Origin: Pandoraea pnomenusa
GTDB taxonomy: Bacteria > Pseudomonadota > Gammaproteobacteria > Burkholderiales > Burkholderiaceae
DNA: 64,000 bases
Assembly (NCBI RefSeq): GCF_000767615.3
Contig: NZ_CP009553.3
Location: 1,488,001-1,552,000 of the forward strand
Direction of reading: 5' to 3'
The position numbers were made by a program, and so were the translations under genes. The notes under the pieces were generated by a model. That model had not been told where the DNA came from. It ran no database searches and worked only from the letters and a program-made list of their open reading frames with translations. Of this stretch, positions 17,569-26,021 are shown piece after piece. Numbering within the stretch: the stretch's first letter is position 1; the number at the start of each line of letters is the position of its first letter.

Positions 17569-18114
17569 TCACATCAGCGGGGGAGTCCCCGTATCTTCGG
17601 CCTTGGTGTCGGCCTTGGCCTTGGCGCTTTCGGTGTGAGAGGCGCGAGTGCTCGTCGTGGTCGATGCGGTCCCCGACGTGCCTCGTGGCGTAGACGGTTT
17701 CGTCGACTCCTGCCACAGCTTGACGCCCTGCCAGGCGAGCACGCCCAGGCTGCCCCACTTGAGGCTGCGGCGAACCACGCGCCCGACGGGAGTGTGCGAG
17801 AGGCCGGTGAGGGCCAGCGAAGCCACGGAACTGACGAGCGGATAGCGCTCGAGCAATCCGCCGAGCTTGAGTCCCGACGTGGCGAGTCCACCCAGTCCGG
17901 AGAACTTGCCGAAACCGCCAGGCAGCAGGTAACGGACCCATCGGAAATTACGCAGGCGTTCGCGCGTGACGTGCGCGGCCTGTATCAGTTCGGCGCGCTC
18001 GACGGCAATGCGCGTGAGCACGAGCTCCTTGCGGATGGCAAGCAATTCATGGCGAGAGCGTCGCGACTGGTGCGGGCGACGCGGACGTTGAGAGCGGTTC
18101 GGTTCCAGCGGCAC
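17569..18114 (-). CDS. YqjK-like hypothetical protein
   Basis: A 181-residue protein starting at GTG 18114, 14 bases after the stop of the upstream YqjE-like gene, with AGGAG in the gap. The N-terminal part is basic (PNRSQRPRRPHQSRRSRH) and then helical, with RKELVLTRIAVERAELI resembling YqjK-type proteins. A weakly hydrophobic central region (residues about 75-130) and a Thr/Ser/Lys-rich tail follow. Function is unknown. It is the last gene of a three-gene set matching E. coli yqjDEK in order. Confidence 0.75.
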   Translation of the reverse strand: MPLEPNRSQRPRRPHQSRRSRHELLAIRKELVLTRIAVERAELIQAAHVTRERLRNFRWVRYLLPGGFGKFSGLGGLATSGLKLGGLLERYPLVSSVASLALTGLSHTPVGRVVRRSLKWGSLGVLAWQGVKLWQESTKPSTPRGTSGTASTTTSTRASHTESAKAKADTKAEDTGTPPLM

Positions 18115-18127
18115 GGGCAGATCTCCT

Positions 18128-18511
18128 TCAGTCCGGACGCAGCGCGTCGCGGTCCTTTTCGAACTCGGCCAGTGTCGCCTCGAACGGCATCGGGGCATCG
18201 CGCAGAATGTTGCGCGCGCGCGCGGCGCACCACGCGGCAAGCAGCAGGTACACGATGAAGATGCCGGTCATGGCCTGAAGACGGTAGGTGTCCCAGAAAA
18301 TGACGATCACGAGCGCGGTCAGCGAGACGAGAGCGAGAACACCGAACAGCATCGCGGCCAGACCCAGGAAGGCCACGCCCATCAGGCGTTCTTTCTCTTC
18401 GGTCAGTTCGATGCCGATGAGTTCGATGCGCGACTGTACGATCTCGAGCAACGCACCGGCGAGGCGCCGCAGCGAAGGCCGCGGCGGGGTCGTACGATCA
18501 TTGTCGGTCAT
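18128..18511 (-). CDS. YqjE-like phage-holin-family membrane protein
   Basis: A 127-residue protein of the phage-holin family (YqjE). The N-terminal amphipathic region LLEIVQSRIELIGIELTEEKER is recognisable by its ELTEEKER landmark (about 36-43), followed by two membrane helices (about 45-67 and 78-98). In E. coli yqjE lies with yqjD and yqjK in a stress-induced operon; its action is unknown. Here it sits between a DUF883 gene and a YqjK-like gene, spaced 96 and 13 bases. Confidence 0.85.
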   Translation of the reverse strand: MTDNDRTTPPRPSLRRLAGALLEIVQSRIELIGIELTEEKERLMGVAFLGLAAMLFGVLALVSLTALVIVIFWDTYRLQAMTGIFIVYLLLAAWCAARARNILRDAPMPFEATLAEFEKDRDALRPD

Positions 18512-18607
18512 GGAGTGGGCTGGGCGGCCCGCCTGACCCGTCGCACCGGTCAGGGGGGCTCCGCCTTGGGCAAAGTAGGCGAGGAAGGAAACGTGCGTCG
18601 GCGTGGC

Positions 18608-18883
18608 TTACCGGCGGTTGAGCAGCAGACCGATCACCACGCCGATGCCGGCTGCGATGCCCACGGCTTGCCAGGGATGATCGTGCACGTAGTCGTCAGT
18701 CGCGCGAGCGGCCTGCTTGCTCTTCTCGACCACGACGACCTGCACGTCGGACGCTTTCTCCTTGGCTTGCTTGAGCAGCGCCAGGGCCTTGTCGCTCAGC
18801 TCGGAGGCGCGCTCACCGGTCGTGTTGGCGGCTTGTTTGAGCAGGTCTTCGGCGTCGGCCAATACGGTTTTGATATCGGTCAT
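18608..18883 (-). CDS. DUF883 (YqjD/ElaB-family) ribosome-associated-type membrane protein
   Basis: A 91-residue protein with a long N-terminal helix rich in Lys/Ala/Glu (LADAEDLLKQAANTTGERA) and a C-terminal membrane segment, HPWQAVGIAAGIGVVIGLLL, ending NRR. This is the YqjD/ElaB layout. E. coli YqjD binds ribosomes at the inner membrane in stationary phase. The ATG at 18883 is chosen over 18916 because AGGAG lies eight bases before it. Confidence 0.9.
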   Translation of the reverse strand: MTDIKTVLADAEDLLKQAANTTGERASELSDKALALLKQAKEKASDVQVVVVEKSKQAARATDDYVHDHPWQAVGIAAGIGVVIGLLLNRR

Positions 18884-19060
18884 GAACTTCTCCTTGTTGG
18901 TATGTGCTTGCGACATTGTCGTTGCCCGTGGTGGGGAGGAAAATGCGAGGGGGGTATGACTGGTATCGTAACCCTTTCGCCGTGTCGTTGCCAGAAAACA
19001 ACAGGCACGTTCCCGCTATATTTCGAAAACTTATTTACACCAAATTTTTTATTCGTTCTG

Positions 19061-19072
19061 GCTAAGCTTAGC
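19061..19072. promoter_or_regulatory. 12-bp palindrome before the peroxiredoxin gene
   Basis: Perfect palindrome GCTAAGCTTAGC in an AT-rich stretch 49 bases before the peroxiredoxin start. It does not look like an OxyR site. It is a candidate operator for the divergent peroxiredoxin and DUF883 genes; significance is modest. Confidence 0.3.
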
Positions 19073-19121
19073 ATCCTTTAGTCTTTACCCACTGAGTTGA
19101 AGGTTCTCAAGGAGAGCGTAA

Positions 19122-19760
19122 ATGACATTGCGTTTGGGCGACATTGCCCCCGATTTCGAGCAGGACTCGTCGGTTGGCAAAATCAAATTCCACGAATATC
19201 TCGGCGACAGCTGGGGCGTGCTGTTTTCTCACCCTGCGGACTACACGCCGGTCTGCACGACCGAACTGGGTCTGACCGCCAAACTCAAGGGCGAGTTCGA
19301 AAAGCGCAACGTGAAGGCCATCGCGTTGTCGGTCGACGACGCCGAATCGCACAAGGGCTGGATCAAGGATATCAACGAGACGCAGAACACCACGGTCAAC
19401 TTCCCGATTCTGGCGGACGGCGATCGCAAGGTCTCGCAGCTGTACGACATGATCCATCCGAACGCCAGCGAAACCGTCACGGTGCGCTCGCTGTTCGTGA
19501 TCGATCCGAAGAAGAAGGTGCGCCTGATCATTACCTATCCCGCCAGCACGGGCCGCAATTTCGACGAGATCCTGCGCGTGATCGACTCGCTGCAACTGAC
19601 CGACAATTACTCGGTCGCCACGCCGGGTAACTGGAAGGATGGCGAAGACGTGGTGATCGTGCCCTCGCTCAAGGACGAGGCGGTGCTCAAGGAGAAATTC
19701 CCGAAGGGTTACAAGGCGGTGCGCCCGTACCTGCGCCTCACGCCGCAGCCGAACAAGTAA
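19122..19760 (+). CDS. 1-Cys peroxiredoxin (Prx6 family)
   Basis: A 212-residue peroxidase that reduces H2O2 and organic peroxides. The peroxidatic site is SHPADYTPVCTTELG, with the cysteine at about residue 46 in PVCTTE, the Prx6 signature. The conserved arginine/DPKKKVRLIITYPASTGRNFDEILR region is represented by PASTGRNFDEILR. The long C-terminal dimerisation domain (NWKDGEDVVIVPS) is present. AAGGAGAGCG precedes the ATG. It is divergent from the DUF883 stress trio and ends in its own terminator. Confidence 0.93.
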   Translation: MTLRLGDIAPDFEQDSSVGKIKFHEYLGDSWGVLFSHPADYTPVCTTELGLTAKLKGEFEKRNVKAIALSVDDAESHKGWIKDINETQNTTVNFPILADGDRKVSQLYDMIHPNASETVTVRSLFVIDPKKKVRLIITYPASTGRNFDEILRVIDSLQLTDNYSVATPGNWKDGEDVVIVPSLKDEAVLKEKFPKGYKAVRPYLRLTPQPNK

Positions 19761-19782
19761 TTCGTTCGGCGTTGCCAATGAG

Positions 19783-19816
19783 AAATGCCAGCTCGTCGTC
19801 CGAGCTGGCATTTTTT
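19783..19816 (+). terminator. terminator of the peroxiredoxin gene
   Basis: A 13-bp stem (19783-19795 with 19801-19813, loop TCGTC) followed by a T-run, 22 bases after the stop codon. Confidence 0.9.
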
Positions 19817-19834
19817 GTTTGTCGAACACTCCGA

Positions 19835-19910
19835 TTGTCGGGTACGCGCCGTCGCCCGGGGGATTGACGGCCCGCAACGCGCGGCCTGAGAAACGACGCG
19901 TACCCGACAA
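19835..19910. repeat. 14-bp perfect inverted repeat near the end of gcdH
   Basis: TTGTCGGGTACGCG (19835-19848) and its exact complement (19897-19910) flank 48 bases, downstream of the peroxiredoxin terminator and 59 bases before the gcdH stop. It may act as a terminator-like structure for gcdH or be a REP-like element. No third copy was noticed. Confidence 0.5.
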
Positions 19911-19968
19911 GTCGCAGCGACCGCCCACGGTCGTGGACAGGCCCTGCGACCCCGTTCTTCCGAATCGA

Positions 19969-21162
19969 TCAGAAGAACGCCTGGATGCCCGTCTGGGCGC
20001 GCCCCAGAATCAGCGCGTGAATGTCGTGGGTGCCTTCGTAAGTGTTGACCACTTCGAGGTTCACGAGGTGGCGCGCGATACCGAACTCGTCGGAGATGCC
20101 GTTGCCGCCCAGCATGTCACGGGCAAGGCGCGCGACGTCGAGCGCCTTGCCGCAGGAATTGCGCTTCATGATCGAGGTGATCTCGACCGCGGCGGTACCT
20201 TCGTCCTTCATGCGGCCCAGGCGCAGGCAGCCTTGCAGGCCCAGCGTGATTTCGGTCTGCATGTCGGCCAGCTTCTTCTGAATCAATTGGTTCGCCGCGA
20301 GCGGGCGGCCGAATTGCTGGCGATCGAGCACGTACTGACGCGCCGTGTGCCAGCAGAATTCGGCGGCGCCGAGCGCGCCCCAGGCAATCCCGTAGCGTGC
20401 CGAGTTCAGGCACGTGAACGGGCCCTTCAGGCCAGAGACGCCCGGCATGAGGTTCTCTTCCGGCACGAATACCTGATCCATCACGATCTCGCCGGTGATC
20501 GACGCGCGCAGGCCGACCTTGCCGTGGATCGCCGGCGCCGAAAGCCCCTTCCAGCCCTTCTCGAGAATGAAGCCGCGAATCTTCTCTTCGCCGTTCTCGT
20601 CGGCGAGCTTGCCCCAGACGACGAAGACGTCGGCGATCGGCGAATTCGTGATCCACATCTTGCTGCCGCTGAGCTCATACCCGCCCGCGACCTTCCTGGC
20701 CCGCGTGGTCATGCCGGCCGGGTCCGAACCGTGGTTCGGCTCCGTGAGGCCGAAGCAGCCGATCCACTCGCCGCTGGCGAGCTTCGGCAGGTACTTCTGC
20801 TTCTGCGCTTCGCTGCCGAATTCGTAAATGGGCACCATGACGAGCGACGACTGGACCGACATCATCGAGCGATAGCCCGAATCGACGCGCTCGACCTCGC
20901 GCGCGATCAGCCCGTAGGCGACATAGTTCAGACCGGGGCCGCCGTACTGTTCGGGAATCGTCGGGCCGAGCAGGCCGATCTCGCCCATCTCGCGGAAAAT
21001 CGACGCATCCGTTTGTTCGTGACGAAACGCCTCGAGCACGCGCGTCGCGAGCTTGTCGTTCGCGTAGGCGGCTGCGGCGTCGCGAATCATGCGCTCGTCG
21101 CTGGTGAGCTGCGCGTCGAGCAACAGCGGATCTTCCCAATGAAACTGTGCGTTGCCTGCCAT
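19969..21162 (-). CDS. gcdH: glutaryl-CoA dehydrogenase
   Basis: A 397-residue FAD enzyme that oxidises and decarboxylates glutaryl-CoA to crotonyl-CoA in lysine and tryptophan breakdown. GcdH hallmarks are visible: [14 protein letters not shown] at the start, [15 protein letters not shown] (FAD/substrate region), and the C-terminal [17 protein letters not shown] with the catalytic base Glu376. GGAGGAGAAAGG precedes the ATG. It is divergent from an IclR-family regulator across a region with two palindromes. Its neighbour on the far side is the kynurenine operon. Confidence 0.95.
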   Translation of the reverse strand: MAGNAQFHWEDPLLLDAQLTSDERMIRDAAAAYANDKLATRVLEAFRHEQTDASIFREMGEIGLLGPTIPEQYGGPGLNYVAYGLIAREVERVDSGYRSMMSVQSSLVMVPIYEFGSEAQKQKYLPKLASGEWIGCFGLTEPNHGSDPAGMTTRARKVAGGYELSGSKMWITNSPIADVFVVWGKLADENGEEKIRGFILEKGWKGLSAPAIHGKVGLRASITGEIVMDQVFVPEENLMPGVSGLKGPFTCLNSARYGIAWGALGAAEFCWHTARQYVLDRQQFGRPLAANQLIQKKLADMQTEITLGLQGCLRLGRMKDEGTAAVEITSIMKRNSCGKALDVARLARDMLGGNGISDEFGIARHLVNLEVVNTYEGTHDIHALILGRAQTGIQAFF

Positions 21163-21282
21163 GACCTTTCTCCTCCGATGTTCTCGAAAAAATACGCGAA
21201 TCCAATCGTCGTCGCCCGCCGGGGACCCCGGCCGTCACTGCCGCGCCCTGATCTGCCGGAACGGCTCGACGACTTGACTAAA

Positions 21283-21299
21283 GTTCCGCAATGCGGAAC
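21283..21299. promoter_or_regulatory. IclR-type operator in the gcdH/iclR intergenic region
   Basis: Perfect palindrome with arms GTTCCGCA (21283-21290) and TGCGGAAC (21292-21299) around one base, a typical IclR-family geometry. A plausible forward promoter (TTGACT at 21274-21279 and AACAAT at 21297-21302, 17 apart) has the palindrome in its spacer. Confidence 0.6.
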
Positions 21300-21319
21300 A
21301 ATGTTCTGAAATCGAAGTT

Positions 21320-21335
21320 AGTTTAGCACTAAACT
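21320..21335. promoter_or_regulatory. second palindrome before the IclR gene
   Basis: AGTTTAG (21320-21326) and CTAAACT (21329-21335) form a perfect inverted repeat with a two-base centre, followed by a T-run. It differs in sequence from the 21283 palindrome, so it may bind another protein or form a small hairpin in the leader. Confidence 0.4.
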
Positions 21336-21395
21336 TTTTTGCCGGGCAACGGCCAGTGCGTGCACTGGCGCAAACCTTCTCGATTGGAGCGCGCG

Positions 21396-22244
21396 ATGGT
21401 TGTGGTCAAAACATCCCTGTCAGCCTTCTCCGGTGCGCCGGCGCATGGCGTGCCGCCTTCGCATGACGAGCGCAAGTTCGTCACGGCGCTGGCCCGAGGT
21501 CTCGAGTTGTTGCGGGCGTTTGGCCCCGACGACGCCTTGCTGGGCAATCGCGACTTTGCCGCGCGCACGGGATTGCCGAAGGCCACCGTCAGTCGCCTTG
21601 CCTACACGCTGACCGAACTCGGGTATCTGCGCTACGACGCCGACCTGGGCAAATATGCGCTCGACGCCGGCGTCCTGGCGCTGGGGTATGCCTTCCTGAG
21701 CGGTACCGACATGCTCACGTTGGCGCGTCCGCACATGCGGGCGTTGGCCCGCGAGATGGGGTGCTCGATTTCGCTGGGCTGCCGCGAGGGCATCGACATG
21801 ATGTATCTCGAGACGATTCGAAGCGATTCGGCGCATCTCACGCTGGGCCTTACGGCGGGTTCGCGTCTGTCGATGCTGACGAGTTCGATGGGGCGCGTCT
21901 ATCTGGCGGCGATGACGCCGACCGAGCGCGAGACCATGCTCTCGGACCTGCACGATGCGTACGACGCCAATCCGGCGGCGCTGCGCAACGTCGGTTGGGA
22001 CGCCCTGAAGGCGGGCGTCGACAAGGGGATCGAGTCGTACCGGCGGGAGGGGTGCTGCTACTCGTTTCGCGAGTGGCACGAGGGTGTGAACGCGGTGGCG
22101 GTACCGCTAAGAGACGTGAGGCAGAATCGATGGCTCGCGATCAGTTGCAGCGGGCCGTCGTCGTCGATTCCCGATGCCGTGTTCCGGGAGGAGATCGGGC
22201 CGCGGCTCAAGCAACTCGCAGCGCGTCTGAGCGGGCAGGCCTGA
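21396..22244 (+). CDS. IclR-family transcriptional regulator, probable gcdH regulator
   Basis: A 282-residue IclR-family protein. The N-terminal winged helix (about residues 25-85: FVTALARGLELLRAF, then FAARTGLPKATVSRLAYTL) is followed by the IclR effector domain with SCGCREGIDMMYLET-like positions (here SLGCREGIDMMYLE) and LTAGSRLSMLTSSMGR. The ATG at 21396 has GGAG six bases upstream; the frame extends back to 21339 without an RBS. Divergence from gcdH and palindromes between them suggest it controls gcdH, probably in response to a dicarboxylate or CoA-linked intermediate. Confidence 0.85.
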   Translation: MVVVKTSLSAFSGAPAHGVPPSHDERKFVTALARGLELLRAFGPDDALLGNRDFAARTGLPKATVSRLAYTLTELGYLRYDADLGKYALDAGVLALGYAFLSGTDMLTLARPHMRALAREMGCSISLGCREGIDMMYLETIRSDSAHLTLGLTAGSRLSMLTSSMGRVYLAAMTPTERETMLSDLHDAYDANPAALRNVGWDALKAGVDKGIESYRREGCCYSFREWHEGVNAVAVPLRDVRQNRWLAISCSGPSSSIPDAVFREEIGPRLKQLAARLSGQA

Positions 22245-22260
22245 CGGCGCAGGCGGACCA

Positions 22261-22292
22261 GCGCCGCTGCCTTTCGTGCGAGGCAACGGCGC
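22261..22292. terminator. stem-loop between convergent iclR and kynA
   Basis: Arms 22261-22272 and 22281-22292 pair over 11 of 12 positions with an 8-base loop. It lies between two converging genes and can serve both as a terminator. There is no clear U-tract. Confidence 0.5.
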
Positions 22293-22338
22293 CCACCCCG
22301 ATCCAGGCGAATCAACGCCCGCGTGGATCAGGGCAGCA

Positions 22339-23295
22339 TCACAACAGCGTGCGCACGTGCCACAGTTCGGGGAAAAGCACCACGTCGAGCATCTTGCGCA
22401 GATACGGGGCGCCGTTCGTGCCGCCGGTGCCCTGTTTGAAACCGATGATGCGCTCGACGGTCGTCACGTGACGGAATCGCCACTGACGGAAAGCGTCCTC
22501 GAGATCGACCAGTTCCTCGGCCATCTCGTACAGCTCCCAGTGCTGCGACGGGTTGCGATACACCTCCAGCCACGCGGCCTCGACCGACTTGTCGTGAGGC
22601 GTGGGCTTCGTCCAGTCGCGCTCCAGGCGCTCCGGCGCAATCGCGAAACCGCGCCGCGCGAGCAGGCGCACTACCTCGTCATAGAACGAGGGCGCGTTGA
22701 GCGCGGCTTCGACCTGCTTGAAGAGGTCCGGGCGATGCGCATGCGGCTGTAGCATCGCCGCATTCTTGTTGCCCAGCATGAACTCCAGAATCCGGTACTG
22801 GTACGACTGGAAGCCCGACGAGCTGCCGAGCGACGGGCGCATCGACGAATACTCCGACGGTGTCATCGTCGCCAGCACGCTCCAGGCCTGCACCAGTTGT
22901 TCCAGAATGCGCGACACGCGCGCGAGCATCTTGAATGCCGGCGGCAGTTCGTCCTGATGCACGGCCGTGCGCGCGGCCTGCAGTTCGTACAGCGCCAGCT
23001 TCATCCACAACTCGCTGGTCTGATGCTGGATGATGAACAGCATCTCATTGTGATCCGTCGAACGAGGATGCTGGGCGTTCAGGATCGGATCGAGCGACAG
23101 ATAATCGCCGTAGCTCATGCGCTTCGAGAAGTCGAGCGTGGCGTCGTGCCATTGCGTGGCGTTGGCGGACGTGGCCTGCGCGGCCGGGGCGTCCGCGCCC
23201 GAGTGCCCGAACGGACACCCGCCCTGAGCGGGCGAGGCTTCCGTGGTCTTCGAGGGCGTTTGCGGCGCGTCGTGCGGGGCGGTGGTCTTGCTCAT
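22339..23295 (-). CDS. kynA: tryptophan 2,3-dioxygenase
   Basis: A 318-residue heme enzyme that opens the indole ring of L-tryptophan to N-formylkynurenine. Diagnostic segments are [36 protein letters not shown] (substrate pocket) and [20 protein letters not shown], which holds the heme-ligand histidine and substrate loop. A non-conserved Ala/Pro-rich N-terminal tail of about 45 residues precedes the core. The ATG at 23295 is used; longer in-frame starts are in the kynU-kynA gap. It is the last gene of kynBUA, 17 bases after kynU. Confidence 0.95.
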   Translation of the reverse strand: MSKTTAPHDAPQTPSKTTEASPAQGGCPFGHSGADAPAAQATSANATQWHDATLDFSKRMSYGDYLSLDPILNAQHPRSTDHNEMLFIIQHQTSELWMKLALYELQAARTAVHQDELPPAFKMLARVSRILEQLVQAWSVLATMTPSEYSSMRPSLGSSSGFQSYQYRILEFMLGNKNAAMLQPHAHRPDLFKQVEAALNAPSFYDEVVRLLARRGFAIAPERLERDWTKPTPHDKSVEAAWLEVYRNPSQHWELYEMAEELVDLEDAFRQWRFRHVTTVERIIGFKQGTGGTNGAPYLRKMLDVVLFPELWHVRTLL

Positions 23296-23312
23296 GCTGC
23301 CTGACTCCTCTC

Positions 23313-24565
23313 TCAAGTCACCGCGCCGCGGCGATGAAACTCGGGCTTGTCCCACGATCCCGTGCTCAGCACGTCACGCAGAATCTCGACCGAGTCCCAC
23401 ACGTCGGCGAAACTCGTGTAAAGCGGCGTCATGCCGAAGCGCATGATGCGCGGCTCCCGATAGTCGCCGATCACGCCGCGCGCAATCAGCGCCTGAATCA
23501 CGGCAAACCCTTCGGGATGTTCGAAGCTCACTTGCGACCCCCGCGACGCGTGATCGCGCGGCGTCACGAGCGTGAGCGGGAATTCGGCGCAACGCGATTC
23601 CACGAGCTGGATGAACAGGTCGGTGAGCGCGAGCGACTTGCGGCGCAGCGCGTCCATCGACGTCTGCGCGAAGATGTCCAGCCCGCACTGCACCAGCGAG
23701 AGCGAGACGATCGGTTGCGTGCCACACAGATAACGGCCGATGCCGTTGTCCGGCGTGTATTCCGGTGTCATGGCGAACGGCGTGCGATGCCCCCACCAGC
23801 CTGACAGCGGTTGCCAGAACGTGTCCTGATGCTTCTTGTTGACCCACACGAACGCCGGCGCGCCAGGGCCCCCGTTCAGGTACTTGTACGTGCAGCCCAC
23901 GGCGTAGTCCGCATTGGCGCCGTTCAGATCGACGGGCACCGCACCGGCGGAATGGCACAGGTCCCACACGGCCAGCGCGCCGGCCGCGTGAATCTCGGCC
24001 GTGCGTGCGGCCATGTCGTACATGGCGCCCGTGCGGTAGTTCACATGCGTGAGCAGCACCACGGCGACGTCGTCACCCAGGGCGCCCTGCAGGTCGTTGG
24101 GGGTGTCGACCAGGCGCAGCGAGTAGCCGTCGTCGAGCAAACGCGTGAGGCCCTGCACGATGTACAGGTCGGTCGGGAAGTTGCTGCGCTCCGAGATGAT
24201 CACCTTGCGCTGCGGTGCGCGACTGCGCTGCGCATCGAGCGCGGCAGCCATCACCTTGAACAGGTTGCTCGACGTGGTGTCTGTCACCACGATTTCGCCT
24301 TTACCCGCACCGACGATCGGTGCAAGGGCGTCGCCCAGCGTGCGCGGCAGCGCGAACCAGTCGGCCTCGTTCCAGCTGCGGATCAGCCCGACGCCCCATT
24401 CGGCCGCGATCACCTCCTGCGCACGCTTGAGCGAGGCGATCGGGCGAGCGCCCAGCGAGTTGCCGTCGAGGTAGATCACCCCGGGGGCAGGTCGAATTGT
24501 GCACGCAGCGGGGCGAGCGGATCGGCCGCGTCGAGGGCCAGACAATCGTTGCGAGAAGATGCCAT
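23313..24565 (-). CDS. kynU: kynureninase with an apparent one-base frameshift near the N-terminus
   Basis: PLP enzyme that splits kynurenine into anthranilate and alanine. The conserved start [20 protein letters not shown]... runs from ATG 24565 for 29 codons, then meets TGA at 24476-24478. The remaining 388 or so residues, from [13 protein letters not shown] through the PLP lysine motif [15 protein letters not shown] to the end, continue in the next frame. Restoring one base in the four-base G run (complement of 24479-24482) joins them into a normal protein of about 417 residues. As read, only a TTG start at 24545 with an unrelated leader reaches the main frame. Either a real mutation or a sequencing error. 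Confidence 0.85.
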
Positions 24566-24647
24566 GGTTAGCGTTCAGTGATTCAGTGATTCAGTTGGTA
24601 AAGGCAAAAGAAATCGGGCGGAAGTCCGGCGAGCGGAACGTCGCGCG

Positions 24648-25322
24648 TTACAGCGTGCGCAGTACGGCACGCACCGGGCTTGCGTCGAGTCGCATGAACT
24701 TGAGCGGCAGTGCGATGAGTTCGTAGTCGTCGGCCTCGACGGCATCGAGCACGAGGCCCTCGAGAATCGCCATGCGGTGCGCGCGAATGCGATGATGGGC
24801 ATCCATCGTCTTGCTCTGCTGCGGATCGAGCGACGGCGTGTCGATGCCGACCAGCTTCACGCCATGGGCGGCGAGCAGGTCGATGGTCTCGGGCGCCACG
24901 GCACAAAATTCGCTGTCCCAGTGCGCGAGCGGCGCCTGGGCGTAGGTGCGCAGCAGCACGCGCGGCGGCACGTCCCTCAGGTGCGGCGCCACCATCTCCG
25001 GCGTGACCAGGGGCGAGGCGCCCACACAGTGCACCACACGGCACGCTCCGAGGTAAGTCTCGAGGTCGACTTCGCCGATGCAGGCGCCGTCATCGTCGTA
25101 ATGGCGTGGCGCGTCGGCGTGAGCGCCGGTGTGCGGCGAGAGCGTGATACGTCCCACATTGACCGGGCAACCCGGCCCGATCTGCCAGACCGGGGTCTCG
25201 GTGAGCGGCGTGTCGCCGGGCCATACGGGGGTTTGCGCCGATAAAGGTGCGCTGATGTCCCATACGCGGCGCTCACGCGCGCCGATCGTGCGGGGTGTTG
25301 CCGAAGCGGTGAAATCTGTCAT
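24648..25322 (-). CDS. kynB: kynurenine formamidase
   Basis: A 224-residue metal-dependent cyclase-family hydrolase that converts N-formylkynurenine to kynurenine. The family motif [16 protein letters not shown] (about 64-79) supplies the metal-binding His and Asp residues; [20 protein letters not shown] and IDTPSLDP are also typical. It is the first gene of kynB-kynU-kynA. The gap to kynU is 82 bases from its own stop to the ATG at 24565. The promoter region upstream has repeated TTGAAATT elements. Confidence 0.95.
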   Translation of the reverse strand: MTDFTASATPRTIGARERRVWDISAPLSAQTPVWPGDTPLTETPVWQIGPGCPVNVGRITLSPHTGAHADAPRHYDDDGACIGEVDLETYLGACRVVHCVGASPLVTPEMVAPHLRDVPPRVLLRTYAQAPLAHWDSEFCAVAPETIDLLAAHGVKLVGIDTPSLDPQQSKTMDAHHRIRAHRMAILEGLVLDAVEADDYELIALPLKFMRLDASPVRAVLRTL

Positions 25323-25426
25323 ACGCGAGCGCTTTATCGAGGCGATCCGGGGGAAGAAGAGTCCCAGATAGTGTAGGAAATTCCGCGCCGCAGGTGCTTG
25401 CGTATTCGACGAGTGTGTGCCGATGA

Positions 25427-25488
25427 ATTGAAATTAAACCGACAATTTCAATGATTTTTTGGTCAATTCTTCGAGTGATTTTGAAATT
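25427..25488. promoter_or_regulatory. kyn operon control region with repeated TTGAAATT motifs
   Basis: An AT-rich stretch upstream of kynB contains the 9-bp inverted repeat ATTGAAATT (25427-25435) / AATTTCAAT (25444-25452) with an 8-base spacer, plus a third copy, TTGAAATT, at 25481-25488. In other proteobacteria kyn genes are controlled by the Lrp-type activator KynR. No such regulator lies adjacent here, so the protein binding these sites is unknown. Confidence 0.5.
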
Positions 25489-25566
25489 GGTCGAATTCAA
25501 TGCGACTTCGCGACTTCATGACTTCGCGCGGTCGCGGATTCGGTGCGCGACGGCCGCCAGCCGCGC

Positions 25567-26013
25567 TTACGGGCGGTGGGTCATCTGCTCGATGAGTTCG
25601 CGCAGCGCGTCCTTGAGCAGTGCCGACTGGTCTTGTCCGAAGCGGGCCAGCAGGCTGGCTTCGTGGCGGCGGGCGCTGGCCAGCAGCGGCGCCACGTGCG
25701 CGACGCCCGCGTCGGTGAGCGAGACGAGCGATTGCCGGCGATCGGTGGCGCTCGCGCCACGCACGACGTCGCCCGCGGCTTCGAGCCGGTCGACGACCTT
25801 GGTGAGCGTCGGTTGCTTGGCCAGCACGATATCGGCCAGTTGATTGATGGTGCGCGCGCGTCCGTCGGAGAGCGTGGCGAGCACGCGCCACTCGAGCACG
25901 CCGAAGCCGGCGGCTGCCACTTCGCGATGGAATTCGTCGGAGACCAGCGTGCTCGCGCGCGCAAGCAGGTACGCCAGATAGTCGTCGACGAACGGCGCGC
26001 CGGCGGCGGACAT
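25567..26013 (-). CDS. MarR-family transcriptional regulator
   Basis: A 148-residue MarR-type winged-helix protein. Landmarks are EWRVLATLSD, INQLADIVLAKQPTLTKVVDRLEAAG (recognition helix, about 62-87, seen as KQPTLTKVVDRLE) and RRQSLVSLTDAG, the wing with its basic residues. It starts at ATG 26013, eight bases after the flavin reductase stop, so the two share a transcript. MarR proteins usually repress aromatic catabolic genes and are released by a pathway compound. A palindrome at 26584-26597 is its likely operator. Confidence 0.88.
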   Translation of the reverse strand: MSAAGAPFVDDYLAYLLARASTLVSDEFHREVAAAGFGVLEWRVLATLSDGRARTINQLADIVLAKQPTLTKVVDRLEAAGDVVRGASATDRRQSLVSLTDAGVAHVAPLLASARRHEASLLARFGQDQSALLKDALRELIEQMTHRP

Positions 26014-26021
26014 GAGGCGAC

